DNA of 64,000 nt from assembly GCA_037443945.1 (NCBI GenBank), contig JBBINH010000002.1, forward strand, positions 129,503 to 193,502, written 5' to 3'. Under the pieces are notes generated by a model. That model made no database searches and was not told where the DNA came from. It worked only from the letters and a program-made list of their open reading frames with translations. Positions 42,340-51,490 of this stretch are shown here, in pieces. Each line of letters begins with the position of its first letter. The stretch's first letter is position 1. This DNA is from SSF26 sp037443945. GTDB lineage: Bacteria > Chloroflexota > Anaerolineae > J102. Made by a program: the position numbers and the translations under genes.

Positions 42340-44793
42340 ATGGGCGCTTCTCGCCGTCGTTCTCCGGCGGTCTCCGTTGCCTCTGTGCCGACGACGGGGA
42401 TCGTTCTGGTCGCTCTGGCTGCGGTCCCGGTCTTTTTCGACATCCAGAGTGTCACGAGCTTTGAGCCGGATAAAGGGGCCCTGTTACGCAGCTTGGCGGC
42501 ATGGGCGGTGTTGATCTGGCTGGGCGAAGACCGCAGGCAACGACGACATCGATGGTGGCTGCAGCCGGCCTGGGTGGCCCTGGCCGCCGTCCTGGCCGTG
42601 ACCGTTCTGACCACCGTAACCGCCCTTGACCCCGTGACCGCTTTTTGGGGCAGCTACGAGCGGGGACAGGGGCTGTTGGCCGTCGTGACCGGATGCATTT
42701 TGCTGCTGTGCGCCTATCGGGCCGGTCGTCAGGGACAGGTCTGGTGGTTGGTGGATGCCGCCCTCATCGGCCATGCCCTGCCCGCCCTGTACGGCCTTCT
42801 GCAGGTGGCCGGCTTCGATCCCGTGACGGCCGAGACCGTCAGCTTTGTGCCCGGCACTCGTGCAGCGGCCACGGCCGGCAATCCTAATTTTCTGGCCGAT
42901 AGCCTGCTGATGGCGCTGATACTGGCCCTGGCCCGGATTGAGGTCGGCCCGACATCGAGTCGGGTGCAACGGTGGGGGTTGAGCGGCTACGCCCTTATCC
43001 TGGCGGCCGCGCTGATGGCCACAGGCAGTCGCAGCGCCCTGCTGGCGACCATCGCCGCTTTGGCCGTTTTGCTGCTGGCCCGCGGCCGCCAAAACAGACG
43101 ACAAGGGGTCCGTGAGGCCGGCTTAGCCGTTCTCACTTTGGGAGGGCTGCTCCTGTTCCTGGCCTGGGCCATGCCCACGCGCCTGCCCCCACGGCTGGCC
43201 GATCTGTTCAGCAGCGGCGGCACCGGTGGACAGCGGCTGCTTTTTGCGCAAGGGGTCATCGCCATGCTGGCTGCGCATCCTCGCTATGCGGTGGTGGGCC
43301 TGGGGCCGGACAATCTGCCCCTGGGGCTGGCGCCCTATGTACCGGCTGCGCTGGCTCATTTCGAAGTGGATTGGGCCTTTCGCATTCCCGATCGCACCCA
43401 TGCCTATGCGCTCGATCTGCTGGCCCAGTTCGGCTGGCCCGGTGTGGTTGCCTGGACCTTGTTGTGGTCGGTAGTGGCCGCGGCCTTGTTGCCGACCTGG
43501 CCTCGTCGTCGTGTGGCCGTCGCCCTGCCCATTCTGACGGCAACGGCTCTGGCCGTGGCGGCGGCGTTCGTGGGCGGCCCGGCGGTGGCGTCCCTCGGTT
43601 TTGCCGCCGGTTGGGTGGGTGGGATTGTGCTCGTCCTCTTGCTGGCGCCGTCGGTACCGGCAGCACCGCTGAACGCCTACCTGTTGGCGGCGTTGGTCGG
43701 GCACTGGGTGATGCTGGCCTTCAACTTCCCCACGCATGTGGCCGAGGTGCTGTTCTGGCCGCTCATGGGGCTAGGCCTGGCCATGCGCGAGGGTCCGACC
43801 GCGCAGCCTATGTCTGCCGAAGGAAGCTGGCGATCGGCAGGACTGGCCGTGGCCGTCTTCGGCTTCAGCCTCAGCGCGGCCTGGGGGCGAGGGGCATGGC
43901 TGTGGTTGGCCGCCTGGCCGACCCTCTATCTGGTGACCTGGCTGCTGACACCACCGGCATCGGATTCGCTCCGGCGGCTTATGGCTCTGCTCTGGCCGAC
44001 GCTGCTGCTGGCGCCTTCCTTCTGGCTCAATCGTCTGGGCGGAATGGCGGCCTGGTTCGCTTTTGCCTGGGTTTTACTCGGTTTGGCGGGCTATAGCCTC
44101 TTTGTCGTACCGAATGCCGCTCTTAGGGCGACTTCGCCTCGCCGGATCGCCGCAATGGCCCTGGCAGGTCTGGTGGCCGTGCTGTTGAGCCTGCCCGTCT
44201 TCGGCGATATTGCCCTCAAGGCGGCCATTTTGCATCCGACCGATGCCGACTATCGTCACCGCATGTTGGCGCGAGCGCTGGCGCTGAGTCCGTACGACCA
44301 TATGGTGGCGATGGGTCTGGCCCCGACCGAAATACAGGCTTTGCCGGCCACGGCCGATCGCGATCATCCGCAGGCGCAGCGGATCGAAAGCCTCTATCTT
44401 CGCGCCATGAGGGCACAACCACGCGCCTACGAACCCCTGGCCGCCTATGCCGAATGGCTGCGGCAGATGGCGGCTCGTGATCCTCGGGTCATTCCTGCCG
44501 CCCGAAGCCGGCTGGATGAGGCGCTGACGCGAGTGCCGCAAGACCTGCAGAGCCGGAATCGCCGGGCCTTGTTGCTGGCGGCGACCGGCGACCGGGCTGC
44601 GGCCATGGCCGAGCTGGAGGCGGCGCTGACGCTCGACCCCCTCTACGGCCCCACTTACCTGAACCTGGCCGAGCTGTACCGCCAGGCCGGGGATACGGCC
44701 ATGGCCCGGCGGATATTGGAAAGGGGTATTGCCCATGTGCCCTGGTGGGAGGCCTTGCCGGCCGCTTTGCAGGCGCTGGATTCCGGGGGGTGA
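42340..44793 (+). CDS. O-antigen ligase/polymerase-like protein with C-terminal TPR domain
   Basis: An 817-aa protein. About twelve or more membrane segments (to residue about 630) include the Wzy_C-type loop VVGLGPDNLPLGLAPY followed by PDRTHAYALDLLAQFGWPG, where the conserved His/Asp region of ligases lies. Residues about 640-817 are soluble and contain TPR-like helices (AMAELEAALTLDPLYGPTYLNLAELYRQAGDTAMARRIL). Fusions of this kind may hold an acceptor near the active site. ATG 42340 is preferred over TTG 42331. Proteins of this superfamily also include protein O-oligosaccharyltransferases such as PglL, so protein glycosylation is one option. Confidence 0.78.
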   Translation: MGASRRRSPAVSVASVPTTGIVLVALAAVPVFFDIQSVTSFEPDKGALLRSLAAWAVLIWLGEDRRQRRHRWWLQPAWVALAAVLAVTVLTTVTALDPVTAFWGSYERGQGLLAVVTGCILLLCAYRAGRQGQVWWLVDAALIGHALPALYGLLQVAGFDPVTAETVSFVPGTRAAATAGNPNFLADSLLMALILALARIEVGPTSSRVQRWGLSGYALILAAALMATGSRSALLATIAALAVLLLARGRQNRRQGVREAGLAVLTLGGLLLFLAWAMPTRLPPRLADLFSSGGTGGQRLLFAQGVIAMLAAHPRYAVVGLGPDNLPLGLAPYVPAALAHFEVDWAFRIPDRTHAYALDLLAQFGWPGVVAWTLLWSVVAAALLPTWPRRRVAVALPILTATALAVAAAFVGGPAVASLGFAAGWVGGIVLVLLLAPSVPAAPLNAYLLAALVGHWVMLAFNFPTHVAEVLFWPLMGLGLAMREGPTAQPMSAEGSWRSAGLAVAVFGFSLSAAWGRGAWLWLAAWPTLYLVTWLLTPPASDSLRRLMALLWPTLLLAPSFWLNRLGGMAAWFAFAWVLLGLAGYSLFVVPNAALRATSPRRIAAMALAGLVAVLLSLPVFGDIALKAAILHPTDADYRHRMLARALALSPYDHMVAMGLAPTEIQALPATADRDHPQAQRIESLYLRAMRAQPRAYEPLAAYAEWLRQMAARDPRVIPAARSRLDEALTRVPQDLQSRNRRALLLAATGDRAAAMAELEAALTLDPLYGPTYLNLAELYRQAGDTAMARRILERGIAHVPWWEALPAALQALDSGG

Positions 44794-44984
44794 TGCCGAA
44801 TGGCCACCGTGACGCGACGCGTGACGTGTTTTCTTGTGCGCGGTGACGCGTGGCGTTTCCAACCGGTGCAAAACGACGCCTTTCGCCCGGTCACGATGCG
44901 CAGGACGCCGCTCCCCGGAGAACGGCCAGGCCTGACCTGTTCGCCCTGCCCGACGCCGACTCCCGAACAACCCTCGCCCCAGAG

Positions 44985-45013
44985 TTGTCTGCTCGGACCG
45001 CCGAGATTACAAT
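44985..45013 (+). promoter_or_regulatory. Putative promoter for the GT2 gene
   Basis: TTGTCT (44985-44990) and TACAAT (45008-45013) with exactly 17 bp spacing, in the 295-bp gap (44794-45088) that otherwise holds no gene. A start near 45020 would give a leader of about 69 nt. Confidence 0.6.
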
Positions 45014-45088
45014 GGTCCCTGGCCCCGAAGCCTCAGAAATGTGGCCTAGTTCTCCCCTGTTTCCTTCTGCGGTGCCGGTTCGTTTCGC

Positions 45089-46069
45089 TTGGAGTCTCTG
45101 CCTTTTGTCACCGTTGCCGTGCCGCTGCGCAACGAAGCCGCACGGTTTCCCGCTCTGTTGGCCTGTTTGCTGGCGCAGACCTATCCGGCCGATCGTCTGG
45201 AGGTGTTTTTGATCGATGGCGGGTCCCATGATGGCACCCGTGCTTTGATCGAGGCGGCCGTAGCCGCCCATCCTCATTTGCATTACCTCGAGAATCCCCG
45301 GCAGTTGCCGGCTGCCGCCCTCAACCTCGCCCTGACCCGCGCTCGGGGCGAGGTTTTTTTGCGCCTGGATGCCCGCACGCGACCGGCGGCCGATTATATC
45401 GCTCGTTGTGTAGCGGCTTTGCAGGGGGGACCATGGGCGGGTGTGGCCGGCCCGCAGATGGCCGTGGGCGAGACGCCGGCCGCTCAGGCCCATGCCCTCG
45501 CCCTCAATCACCCTCTGGGCACGGGTTTTGCCGCCTATCGCCGCGCCACCCGCCCTATGCTCAGCGAGACGCTTTATCTGGGCGCCTATCGCACAGACTG
45601 GCTGCGCCGTGTGGGGGGATGGGACGCAGCGTTGGCCGCTACCGAGGATTACGAGCTCAACCTACGCATCCGCCATCAAGGCGGTCGTTTGCTCGTCGAC
45701 CCAAGCATCCGCAGCACGTACCTGGTTCGTGCCTCGTTGCCTGCGCTGGCCGGCCAGTACTACCGCTACGGCCTCTGGCGCACGGTCATCTGGCGGCGCC
45801 ATCGCGATGCCGTGATCGCCCGGCATGGGATTCCGGCGCTCTTTTTCCTCGTCCTGCTCCTGACCCTGCTCCTGACACCGCTGACGGTTTGGCCGTTGCT
45901 TGTCGTGGGCGGCGTCTATGCCGGGACCGTGCTGGTCGTAGCCTGCGCTTTGGGTTGGCGATACGGCCTGCACTATGTGCCCCGTCTCCTGCTGACCTTC
46001 CCCACGCTGCACCTGGCCTATGGTGCCGGTTTCTGGTCGGGCCGATTGTGTCCGCCGCGGGTGTCGTAA
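45089..46069 (+). CDS. GT2-family glycosyltransferase with C-terminal membrane helices
   Basis: A 326-aa ExoA-like GT2. The opening PFVTVAVPLRNEAARFPALL, FLIDGGSHDGTRALIE, RLDARTRP in the DxD position and ATEDYELNLRIRHQGG are family marks; the last about 90 residues have two or three membrane helices. Such enzymes act on lipid-linked sugars at the inner membrane. The start is a TTG at 45089, since no in-frame ATG precedes the first beta strand. It follows a probable promoter (44985-45013) and is the last gene of the polysaccharide locus. Confidence 0.86.
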   Translation: MESLPFVTVAVPLRNEAARFPALLACLLAQTYPADRLEVFLIDGGSHDGTRALIEAAVAAHPHLHYLENPRQLPAAALNLALTRARGEVFLRLDARTRPAADYIARCVAALQGGPWAGVAGPQMAVGETPAAQAHALALNHPLGTGFAAYRRATRPMLSETLYLGAYRTDWLRRVGGWDAALAATEDYELNLRIRHQGGRLLVDPSIRSTYLVRASLPALAGQYYRYGLWRTVIWRRHRDAVIARHGIPALFFLVLLLTLLLTPLTVWPLLVVGGVYAGTVLVVACALGWRYGLHYVPRLLLTFPTLHLAYGAGFWSGRLCPPRVS

Positions 46070-46141
46070 GGCCTCCCGTTTGGTTCCCTCGTGAGGGACG
46101 TTTTGGCCGCGGTGGTTTTCAGGGCCTGGACTTGTTTTTCG

Positions 46142-46147
46142 TATAAT
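46142..46147 (+). promoter_or_regulatory. Perfect TATAAT box before the obgE operon
   Basis: TATAAT at 46142-46147 with no good -35 element at 16-19 bp. A start near 46154 falls after the ATG at 46146, which supports ATG 46221 as the start of the following small gene. Confidence 0.45.
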
Positions 46148-46220
46148 GGCCTCTCGTTATCCGATTCCCGGCCGTCTCAAATGGGAGCCGTTTTTGTCCT
46201 TGTTTTCCGGAGTTCTGATC

Positions 46221-46433
46221 ATGATGGCAAGCCCTTTCCCCACCTTCGATCTCGATAGCCTGGTTGCCGAGGCGAAAGCCGTACATGAGCGGCTGGAGGC
46301 CCTCTGGGCCGATGAAGGGGTGGACCAATTGCAGATTTTTCTCGACCCCAAGACCTATGCCGTGCTGGCCGAGATCAAAGCCGTCAGCATGGATTTCATC
46401 GCCCGCGTGGCCGGTTTGCGGGCCGACGGTTGA
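46221..46433 (+). CDS. Small hypothetical protein upstream of obgE
   Basis: A 70-aa acidic, helical protein: FDLDSLVAEAKAVHERLEALW then DQLQIFLDPKTYAVLAEIKA. I do not recognise a family. CGGAG at 46208-46212 lies 8 nt before ATG 46221; an upstream in-frame ATG (46146) overlaps the TATAAT box and adds a sequence unlike the rest. Its stop (TGA 46431-46433) overlaps a TTG codon in the obgE frame, so translation is probably coupled to the GTPase. Confidence 0.6.
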   Translation: MMASPFPTFDLDSLVAEAKAVHERLEALWADEGVDQLQIFLDPKTYAVLAEIKAVSMDFIARVAGLRADG

Positions 46434-46441
46434 GCAGGACC

Positions 46442-47728
46442 ATGTTTGCCGACGAAGCGACGATCTGGGTCAAGGCGGGTGATGGCGGTAACGGCGCCGT
46501 GGCCTTTCGTCGTGAGAAGTACGTGCCGCGCGGTGGACCTGCCGGCGGCAACGGCGGCAAAGGTGGGGATGTCTACCTGGTCGCCAGTCCCCATCACAAC
46601 ACCCTTGCCCATTTTCGGCAGGCCATGCACTTCAAGGCCGGCCGTGGCGGACACGGAGGCGGCTTTAACAAGCAAGGTGCCCAGGGCGAGGATTGTGAAA
46701 TCCCGGTACCGCCGGGCACCGTGGTCTACGATGCCGAGACGGACGCTTACCTGGGCGAGCTGTTGCAGCCCGGTGAGCGGTTACTCGTCGCCCGCGGGGG
46801 CCGTGGGGGCCGTGGGAATGCCGCCTTTCGCTCGCCGACCTATCAGACCCCCCGCTTTGCCGAAAAAGGGGAACCGGGCGAAGCACGACGGCTGCGCCTG
46901 GAACTCAAACTCATCGCCGATGTCGGCATCGTCGGCGTACCCAATGCCGGTAAGAGCACCCTGCTGGCAGCCGTGACGCGCGCCCGGCCCAAGATCGCCG
47001 ATTATCCCTTCACCACCCTGGAGCCTGAACTGGGCGTGGCCGTTGTCGGTGACCGTGCCATCGTTTGGGCCGATATCCCCGGTCTGATCGAGGGGGCCCA
47101 TGCCGGCGCCGGTTTGGGGCTCAACTTTCTGCGTCATATCGAACGCACGCGGCTGCTCATCCATCTGCTCAACGGTCTTAGTCCCGACCCTATGGGCGAT
47201 TACGAGGTCATCAATCAAGAACTGGAGCTGTTCAAGCCCTATCTGGCCGCCAAACCCCAGATCGTCGCCTTCAACAAAATGGATCTGCCGGAGGTGCGCG
47301 AACGCTGGCCGGAGGTGCGGCGCGCTTTTGCCCGCCGGGATGTCGAGATCATACCCATCAGCGCGGCCACGGGTGAGAATACCCGCACCCTACTCGAACG
47401 TGTGGCCGCACGGCTGGCCGAGTTGCCCCCACCCGAGCCCTTGCCGCATCCCCTGCCGGTTTTGCAGCCGGTGGATGAAGACGCCTTCACCATTGAACGG
47501 ACGCCGGATGGGTGGATCGTGCGTGGCCGGCGCATCGAGCGGGTGGCGGCGATGACAAACTGGAACTACTACGAGGCCATAACCCGTTTTCAGCGCATCC
47601 TGGAGGCGATGGGCATCCGGCAGGCCCTGGAAGCGGCCGGGGTGCAGGAAGGTGATACCGTTTTCATCGGCCCGGTAGAGCTCGAATGGCGCCAGGAGGA
47701 CTCCTTTGAACCCTCCGAGTTTTCCTGA
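46442..47728 (+). CDS. obgE: GTPase ObgE/CgtA
   Basis: A 428-aa essential ribosome-associated GTPase. The glycine-rich Obg fold covers residues 1-158 (MFADEATIWVKAGDGGNGAV, GGPAGGNGGKGGDVYL), the G domain starts near residue 160 with GVPNAGKST, and shows DIPGLIEGAH and NKMD. A C-terminal OCT domain follows (about 345-415, including ERTPDGWIVRGRRIERV), found in many but not all Obg proteins. ATG 46442 matches the usual family start; TTG 46430 would add four residues and overlap the upstream stop. nadD follows after 18 bp, a common arrangement. Confidence 0.95.
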   Translation: MFADEATIWVKAGDGGNGAVAFRREKYVPRGGPAGGNGGKGGDVYLVASPHHNTLAHFRQAMHFKAGRGGHGGGFNKQGAQGEDCEIPVPPGTVVYDAETDAYLGELLQPGERLLVARGGRGGRGNAAFRSPTYQTPRFAEKGEPGEARRLRLELKLIADVGIVGVPNAGKSTLLAAVTRARPKIADYPFTTLEPELGVAVVGDRAIVWADIPGLIEGAHAGAGLGLNFLRHIERTRLLIHLLNGLSPDPMGDYEVINQELELFKPYLAAKPQIVAFNKMDLPEVRERWPEVRRAFARRDVEIIPISAATGENTRTLLERVAARLAELPPPEPLPHPLPVLQPVDEDAFTIERTPDGWIVRGRRIERVAAMTNWNYYEAITRFQRILEAMGIRQALEAAGVQEGDTVFIGPVELEWRQEDSFEPSEFS

Positions 47729-47746
47729 TTCCCTGCTGAGCATCCC

Positions 47747-48364
47747 ATGACGAAGCGCATTGGTCTGTTGGGTGGTACGTTCGATCCCGTCCATCTGGGG
47801 CATCTCATTTTGGCCGAAACGGCGCGTGACACGTTGCAGCTTGACCAGGTCTTCTTCGTGCCGGCGGCCGATCCACCCCATAAGCGCGGCCAGGTCGTGG
47901 CACGCGCCGAAGATCGTCTGGTGATGCTCGAACTGGCTCTGCAGGATAACCCTGCCTTCAGCATCTCCCGCATCGATCTGGAACGCCCCGGACCGCACTA
48001 CACGGCCGACATGGTCGCCCGGATGCGGCAACAGCTCGGTGCTGACACCGAGCTTTGGTTCTTGATGGGCCTGGACTCGCTTATCGACTTTCCGAACTGG
48101 CATGAGCCCAACCGTCTGCGGCAACTGGCGCGGTTGGCCGCCGCCACCCGACCCGGTTATGCCGTGGATTGGGTGCCGCTGGAAGCGGCATTGCCCGGCA
48201 TTAGCCGGGAAGTGGTGCTATTGCCCATGCCCGGCGTGAGCATTTCCTCGAATCACCTGCGCCAGCGGATCCAGGAGGGGCGTAGCGTGCGCTATCAGAT
48301 CCCGGAGCCGGTGCGTCAATACATTTTCAAGCGGGGTTTGTATCGCCAAGAGCCGGGTAGTTGA
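47747..48364 (+). CDS. nadD: Nicotinate-nucleotide adenylyltransferase
   Basis: A 205-aa enzyme joining nicotinate mononucleotide and ATP to form deamido-NAD in the cytosol. The nucleotidyltransferase motif GGTFDPVHLGH is at residues 9-19, with PPHKRG and the C-terminal ISSNHLRQRIQEGRSVRYQIP. Length is typical. It is the last + strand gene before a convergent junction with the M42 peptidase. Confidence 0.95.
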   Translation: MTKRIGLLGGTFDPVHLGHLILAETARDTLQLDQVFFVPAADPPHKRGQVVARAEDRLVMLELALQDNPAFSISRIDLERPGPHYTADMVARMRQQLGADTELWFLMGLDSLIDFPNWHEPNRLRQLARLAAATRPGYAVDWVPLEAALPGISREVVLLPMPGVSISSNHLRQRIQEGRSVRYQIPEPVRQYIFKRGLYRQEPGS

Positions 48365-48401
48365 GCCCTTATTGGTCCCCAAGCGGCCCCATCAGACCGA
48401 A

Positions 48402-48435
48402 ACGGTGGCACCTGGGGCGCCCAAGGCCCCACCGT
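48402..48435. terminator. Candidate bidirectional terminator between convergent genes
   Basis: ACGGTGG (48402-48408) pairs with CCACCGT (48429-48435), with an inner imperfect stem CCTGGGG/CGCCCAAGG-type, six pairs and one mismatch. It lies between the stops of nadD and the M42 peptidase gene. There is no T-tract on either side, so efficiency is doubtful. Confidence 0.4.
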
Positions 48436-48460
48436 CACCAACGTCCCTTCTCCCGACGGA

Positions 48461-49504
48461 TTAGCTCAACACATAGGCGGCGATGAGTCGGCTCGTGGCC
48501 AGAAGGGCCTCGCGATGGGTGCGCTCGTAATGGTGAGTGGCATCCACGCCTGGGCCGATCAGGGCAACACGGGCATCGCCGCCCGCATGCCAGTAGGCCC
48601 CACCGTCCGAGCCGTAGTGGGGATAGATATCCAGGCAAAAGGGAATCCCTTCAAGCCGAGCCAGCTCGCGAAGGCGCCCGGTCAGACCGGGATGATAGGG
48701 ACCGCGGCTGTCTTTGGCGCAGAGCACAACGCGATACTCGTCGGCATTCTGACCTTCGCCCACAGGGGCGACATCGAGTACCACCAGCTCTTCCAGCCCG
48801 GGCGGAAATCCACTGGCGCCGCCATGTCCGACTTCCTCATACTCGCCGAAATGGAGCCAGACACTCTGACTCGGTCGCAACCCTGCCCGCTGCACGGCCC
48901 GTATCGCCGTCAGCAGACAGGCCACACAGGCTTTGTTATCGAGATAACGCGAGCGTACAAATCCGGCCGGACTGACTTCGGTCCGGGGATCGAAGGCGAC
49001 GAAATCGCCGACTTCGATGCCCAGCTCGTGCACACCCCAGGCCGTGATGACGTGGACGTCGAGTCGCATTTCCATCGCCTCATCGCCCTTTTCGCCTTCT
49101 GTGGCGGCTCCGTAGACATGCTTGGACGCACGCACCGGTATCAGGCTGCCGCGAATGGCCTCCCCACGATGGGTGAAAACCTGGCAACCCTCGCCCTCAA
49201 CCGAACTCCAATCGAAACCACCCACGCGCGTCAAGACCAGACGACCGTTGGGACGGATGCGCTTGACCATGGCGCCCAGGGTGTCGACATGAGCAGCCAG
49301 ACCCCTGCGGACCCCCTCTTCTGCGCCAGGCCAGATGGCCCCCAATACGCCCTTGGCCGTGCGCTGGGGTTCTAAACCCAGCTCACGCAGCACGGTCTCC
49401 AGATAACGCAGGGCCGGTTCGGCGCGACCGCTCGGACTGGGAATGGCCAGCAGGGCGAGAAGTTGCTCCAGCAGGTAGTTGTAATCGAAGCCGAGTTCGG
49501 GCAT
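48461..49504 (-). CDS. M42-family metallo-aminopeptidase
   Basis: A 347-aa cytosolic peptidase of the M42 (FrvX/PepA/TET) family. The metal ligands are in LAAHVDTLGAM, SRYLDNKACVA, EYEEVGHGG and LDVAPVG, and THHYERTHREA supplies the last His. Members release N-terminal residues from short peptides. It starts 8 bp after the ABC transporter ATPase stop, so it appears to be co-transcribed with the amino-acid transporter. Confidence 0.9.
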   Translation of the reverse strand: MPELGFDYNYLLEQLLALLAIPSPSGRAEPALRYLETVLRELGLEPQRTAKGVLGAIWPGAEEGVRRGLAAHVDTLGAMVKRIRPNGRLVLTRVGGFDWSSVEGEGCQVFTHRGEAIRGSLIPVRASKHVYGAATEGEKGDEAMEMRLDVHVITAWGVHELGIEVGDFVAFDPRTEVSPAGFVRSRYLDNKACVACLLTAIRAVQRAGLRPSQSVWLHFGEYEEVGHGGASGFPPGLEELVVLDVAPVGEGQNADEYRVVLCAKDSRGPYHPGLTGRLRELARLEGIPFCLDIYPHYGSDGGAYWHAGGDARVALIGPGVDATHHYERTHREALLATSRLIAAYVLS

Positions 49505-49512
49505 GGGAGCGG

Positions 49513-50256
<744 letters not shown>

Positions 50257-50272
50257 AGGAGCCTTTCCTGAC

Positions 50273-51487
50273 TCAACGCTGGCCTACGCCTAATGCCTTT
50301 TCTAAGCGATGGGAGGCATAGGCCATACCGTAACTGAAGAGCCAATAGACGATGGCGATAAAGGTGTAGACTTCGATTTGACGACCGATGTAAGCAGGAT
50401 TGGCCAGCACGCCACGGGCGATACCGACCAGGTCCAGCAAGCCCACCAGGGCTACTAGGGAGGTATCTTTGAACAAGCCGATGAACTGCCCCACCAGGAC
50501 CGGGATGACGGCCCGCAAGGCCTGGGGCAAGATGATGAGCAGGGTTGTCTGCAGGCCGTTCAGGCCGATGGCACTGGCCGCTTCGTATTGGCCGCGCGGG
50601 ATGGCTTGCAGACCTCCGCGCACGTTTTCGGCCATATAGGCGGCCGAGAACAGGATCACCGCCACCATAGCCCGGATAACCCGGTCTACGGTCAAACCTG
50701 GCGGCAAGAAATAGGGCAGCATGACCTGCCCCATGAACAACAGGGTGATAAGCGGCACTCCCCGGATGAACTCAATGTAGATAACGCTCAGGGTGCGTAT
50801 GACCGGCAGACGGCTACGACGACCAAAGGCCAGTAGAACACCCAAGGGGAAGGATGCCACAATCCCCACCACCGTGATCAACAAGGCCAGCAACAACCCA
50901 CCCCAGAGATTGGTGGGCACGCGCGGCATGATGCCGATAGCATCCAGGCCCCGAACGAACAGCACACAGAGGGGAAAGCTCAGGAGGAACAGGACAACGG
51001 TGGGACGACGAAGGAACGTCGGCGCCCGGCGGCCGGCCAGCGCTGCGCCTCCGCCAAGCCCCGTCATAAGCAGCAACTGCCATCCCGACCGCACACCGTC
51101 CACCAGTAACCCTATCCCGGCAACAAGAGGCACCAGCAACAGGACCCATCCCACGCTTTCGCGACGACGCACGAAGACCCCCCACATCAGCCCGGCGCTC
51201 AGAGCGATCAGATGGAGACAAAGCCATAAGCGCCAGACCTGGTCAAGCGGATACTGCCCCTTCATGAACAGGCCGAAGTTATCGGCAATGACATCCCAAC
51301 GGGCCTCGGTGCGGAGCCAGCGCCAGGTAGGAGCGAGGATGACGCCGACCAGGGCCAAAGCCAGGATCGTCAGGAGCACATTGTACCAGGTGCTGAACAG
51401 GTTGCGGCGCAACCACCCCAAAACGGTATAGCGCTCTACAGGCGGGGGTAGAATCTTGCCGGAAGAAGTCAGCTCGGATGCGATCAT
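50273..51487 (-). CDS. aapM: Amino-acid ABC transporter permease (AapM/BztC-like)
   Basis: A 404-aa inner-membrane permease. It has the long N-terminal region with extra membrane helices typical of AapM/BztC, and the C-terminal HisM-type domain from about residue 195, with the EAA-like loop EAASAIGLNGLQTTLLIILPQALR. Pairs with AapQ as a heterodimer in general L-amino-acid transporters. It begins 3 bp after the AapQ stop. Confidence 0.9.
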   Translation of the reverse strand: MIASELTSSGKILPPPVERYTVLGWLRRNLFSTWYNVLLTILALALVGVILAPTWRWLRTEARWDVIADNFGLFMKGQYPLDQVWRLWLCLHLIALSAGLMWGVFVRRRESVGWVLLLVPLVAGIGLLVDGVRSGWQLLLMTGLGGGAALAGRRAPTFLRRPTVVLFLLSFPLCVLFVRGLDAIGIMPRVPTNLWGGLLLALLITVVGIVASFPLGVLLAFGRRSRLPVIRTLSVIYIEFIRGVPLITLLFMGQVMLPYFLPPGLTVDRVIRAMVAVILFSAAYMAENVRGGLQAIPRGQYEAASAIGLNGLQTTLLIILPQALRAVIPVLVGQFIGLFKDTSLVALVGLLDLVGIARGVLANPAYIGRQIEVYTFIAIVYWLFSYGMAYASHRLEKALGVGQR

Positions 51488-51490
51488 CGC

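Noticed and set aside
44800..45231. Open frame of 143 codons overlapping the GT2 start
   Set aside because: Its sequence has no family likeness and it runs into the GT2 gene in another frame; the promoter at 44985 would lie inside it.
48515..49375. Plus-strand open frame of 286 codons
   Set aside because: It lies wholly over the M42 peptidase gene, whose metal-binding motifs are intact.
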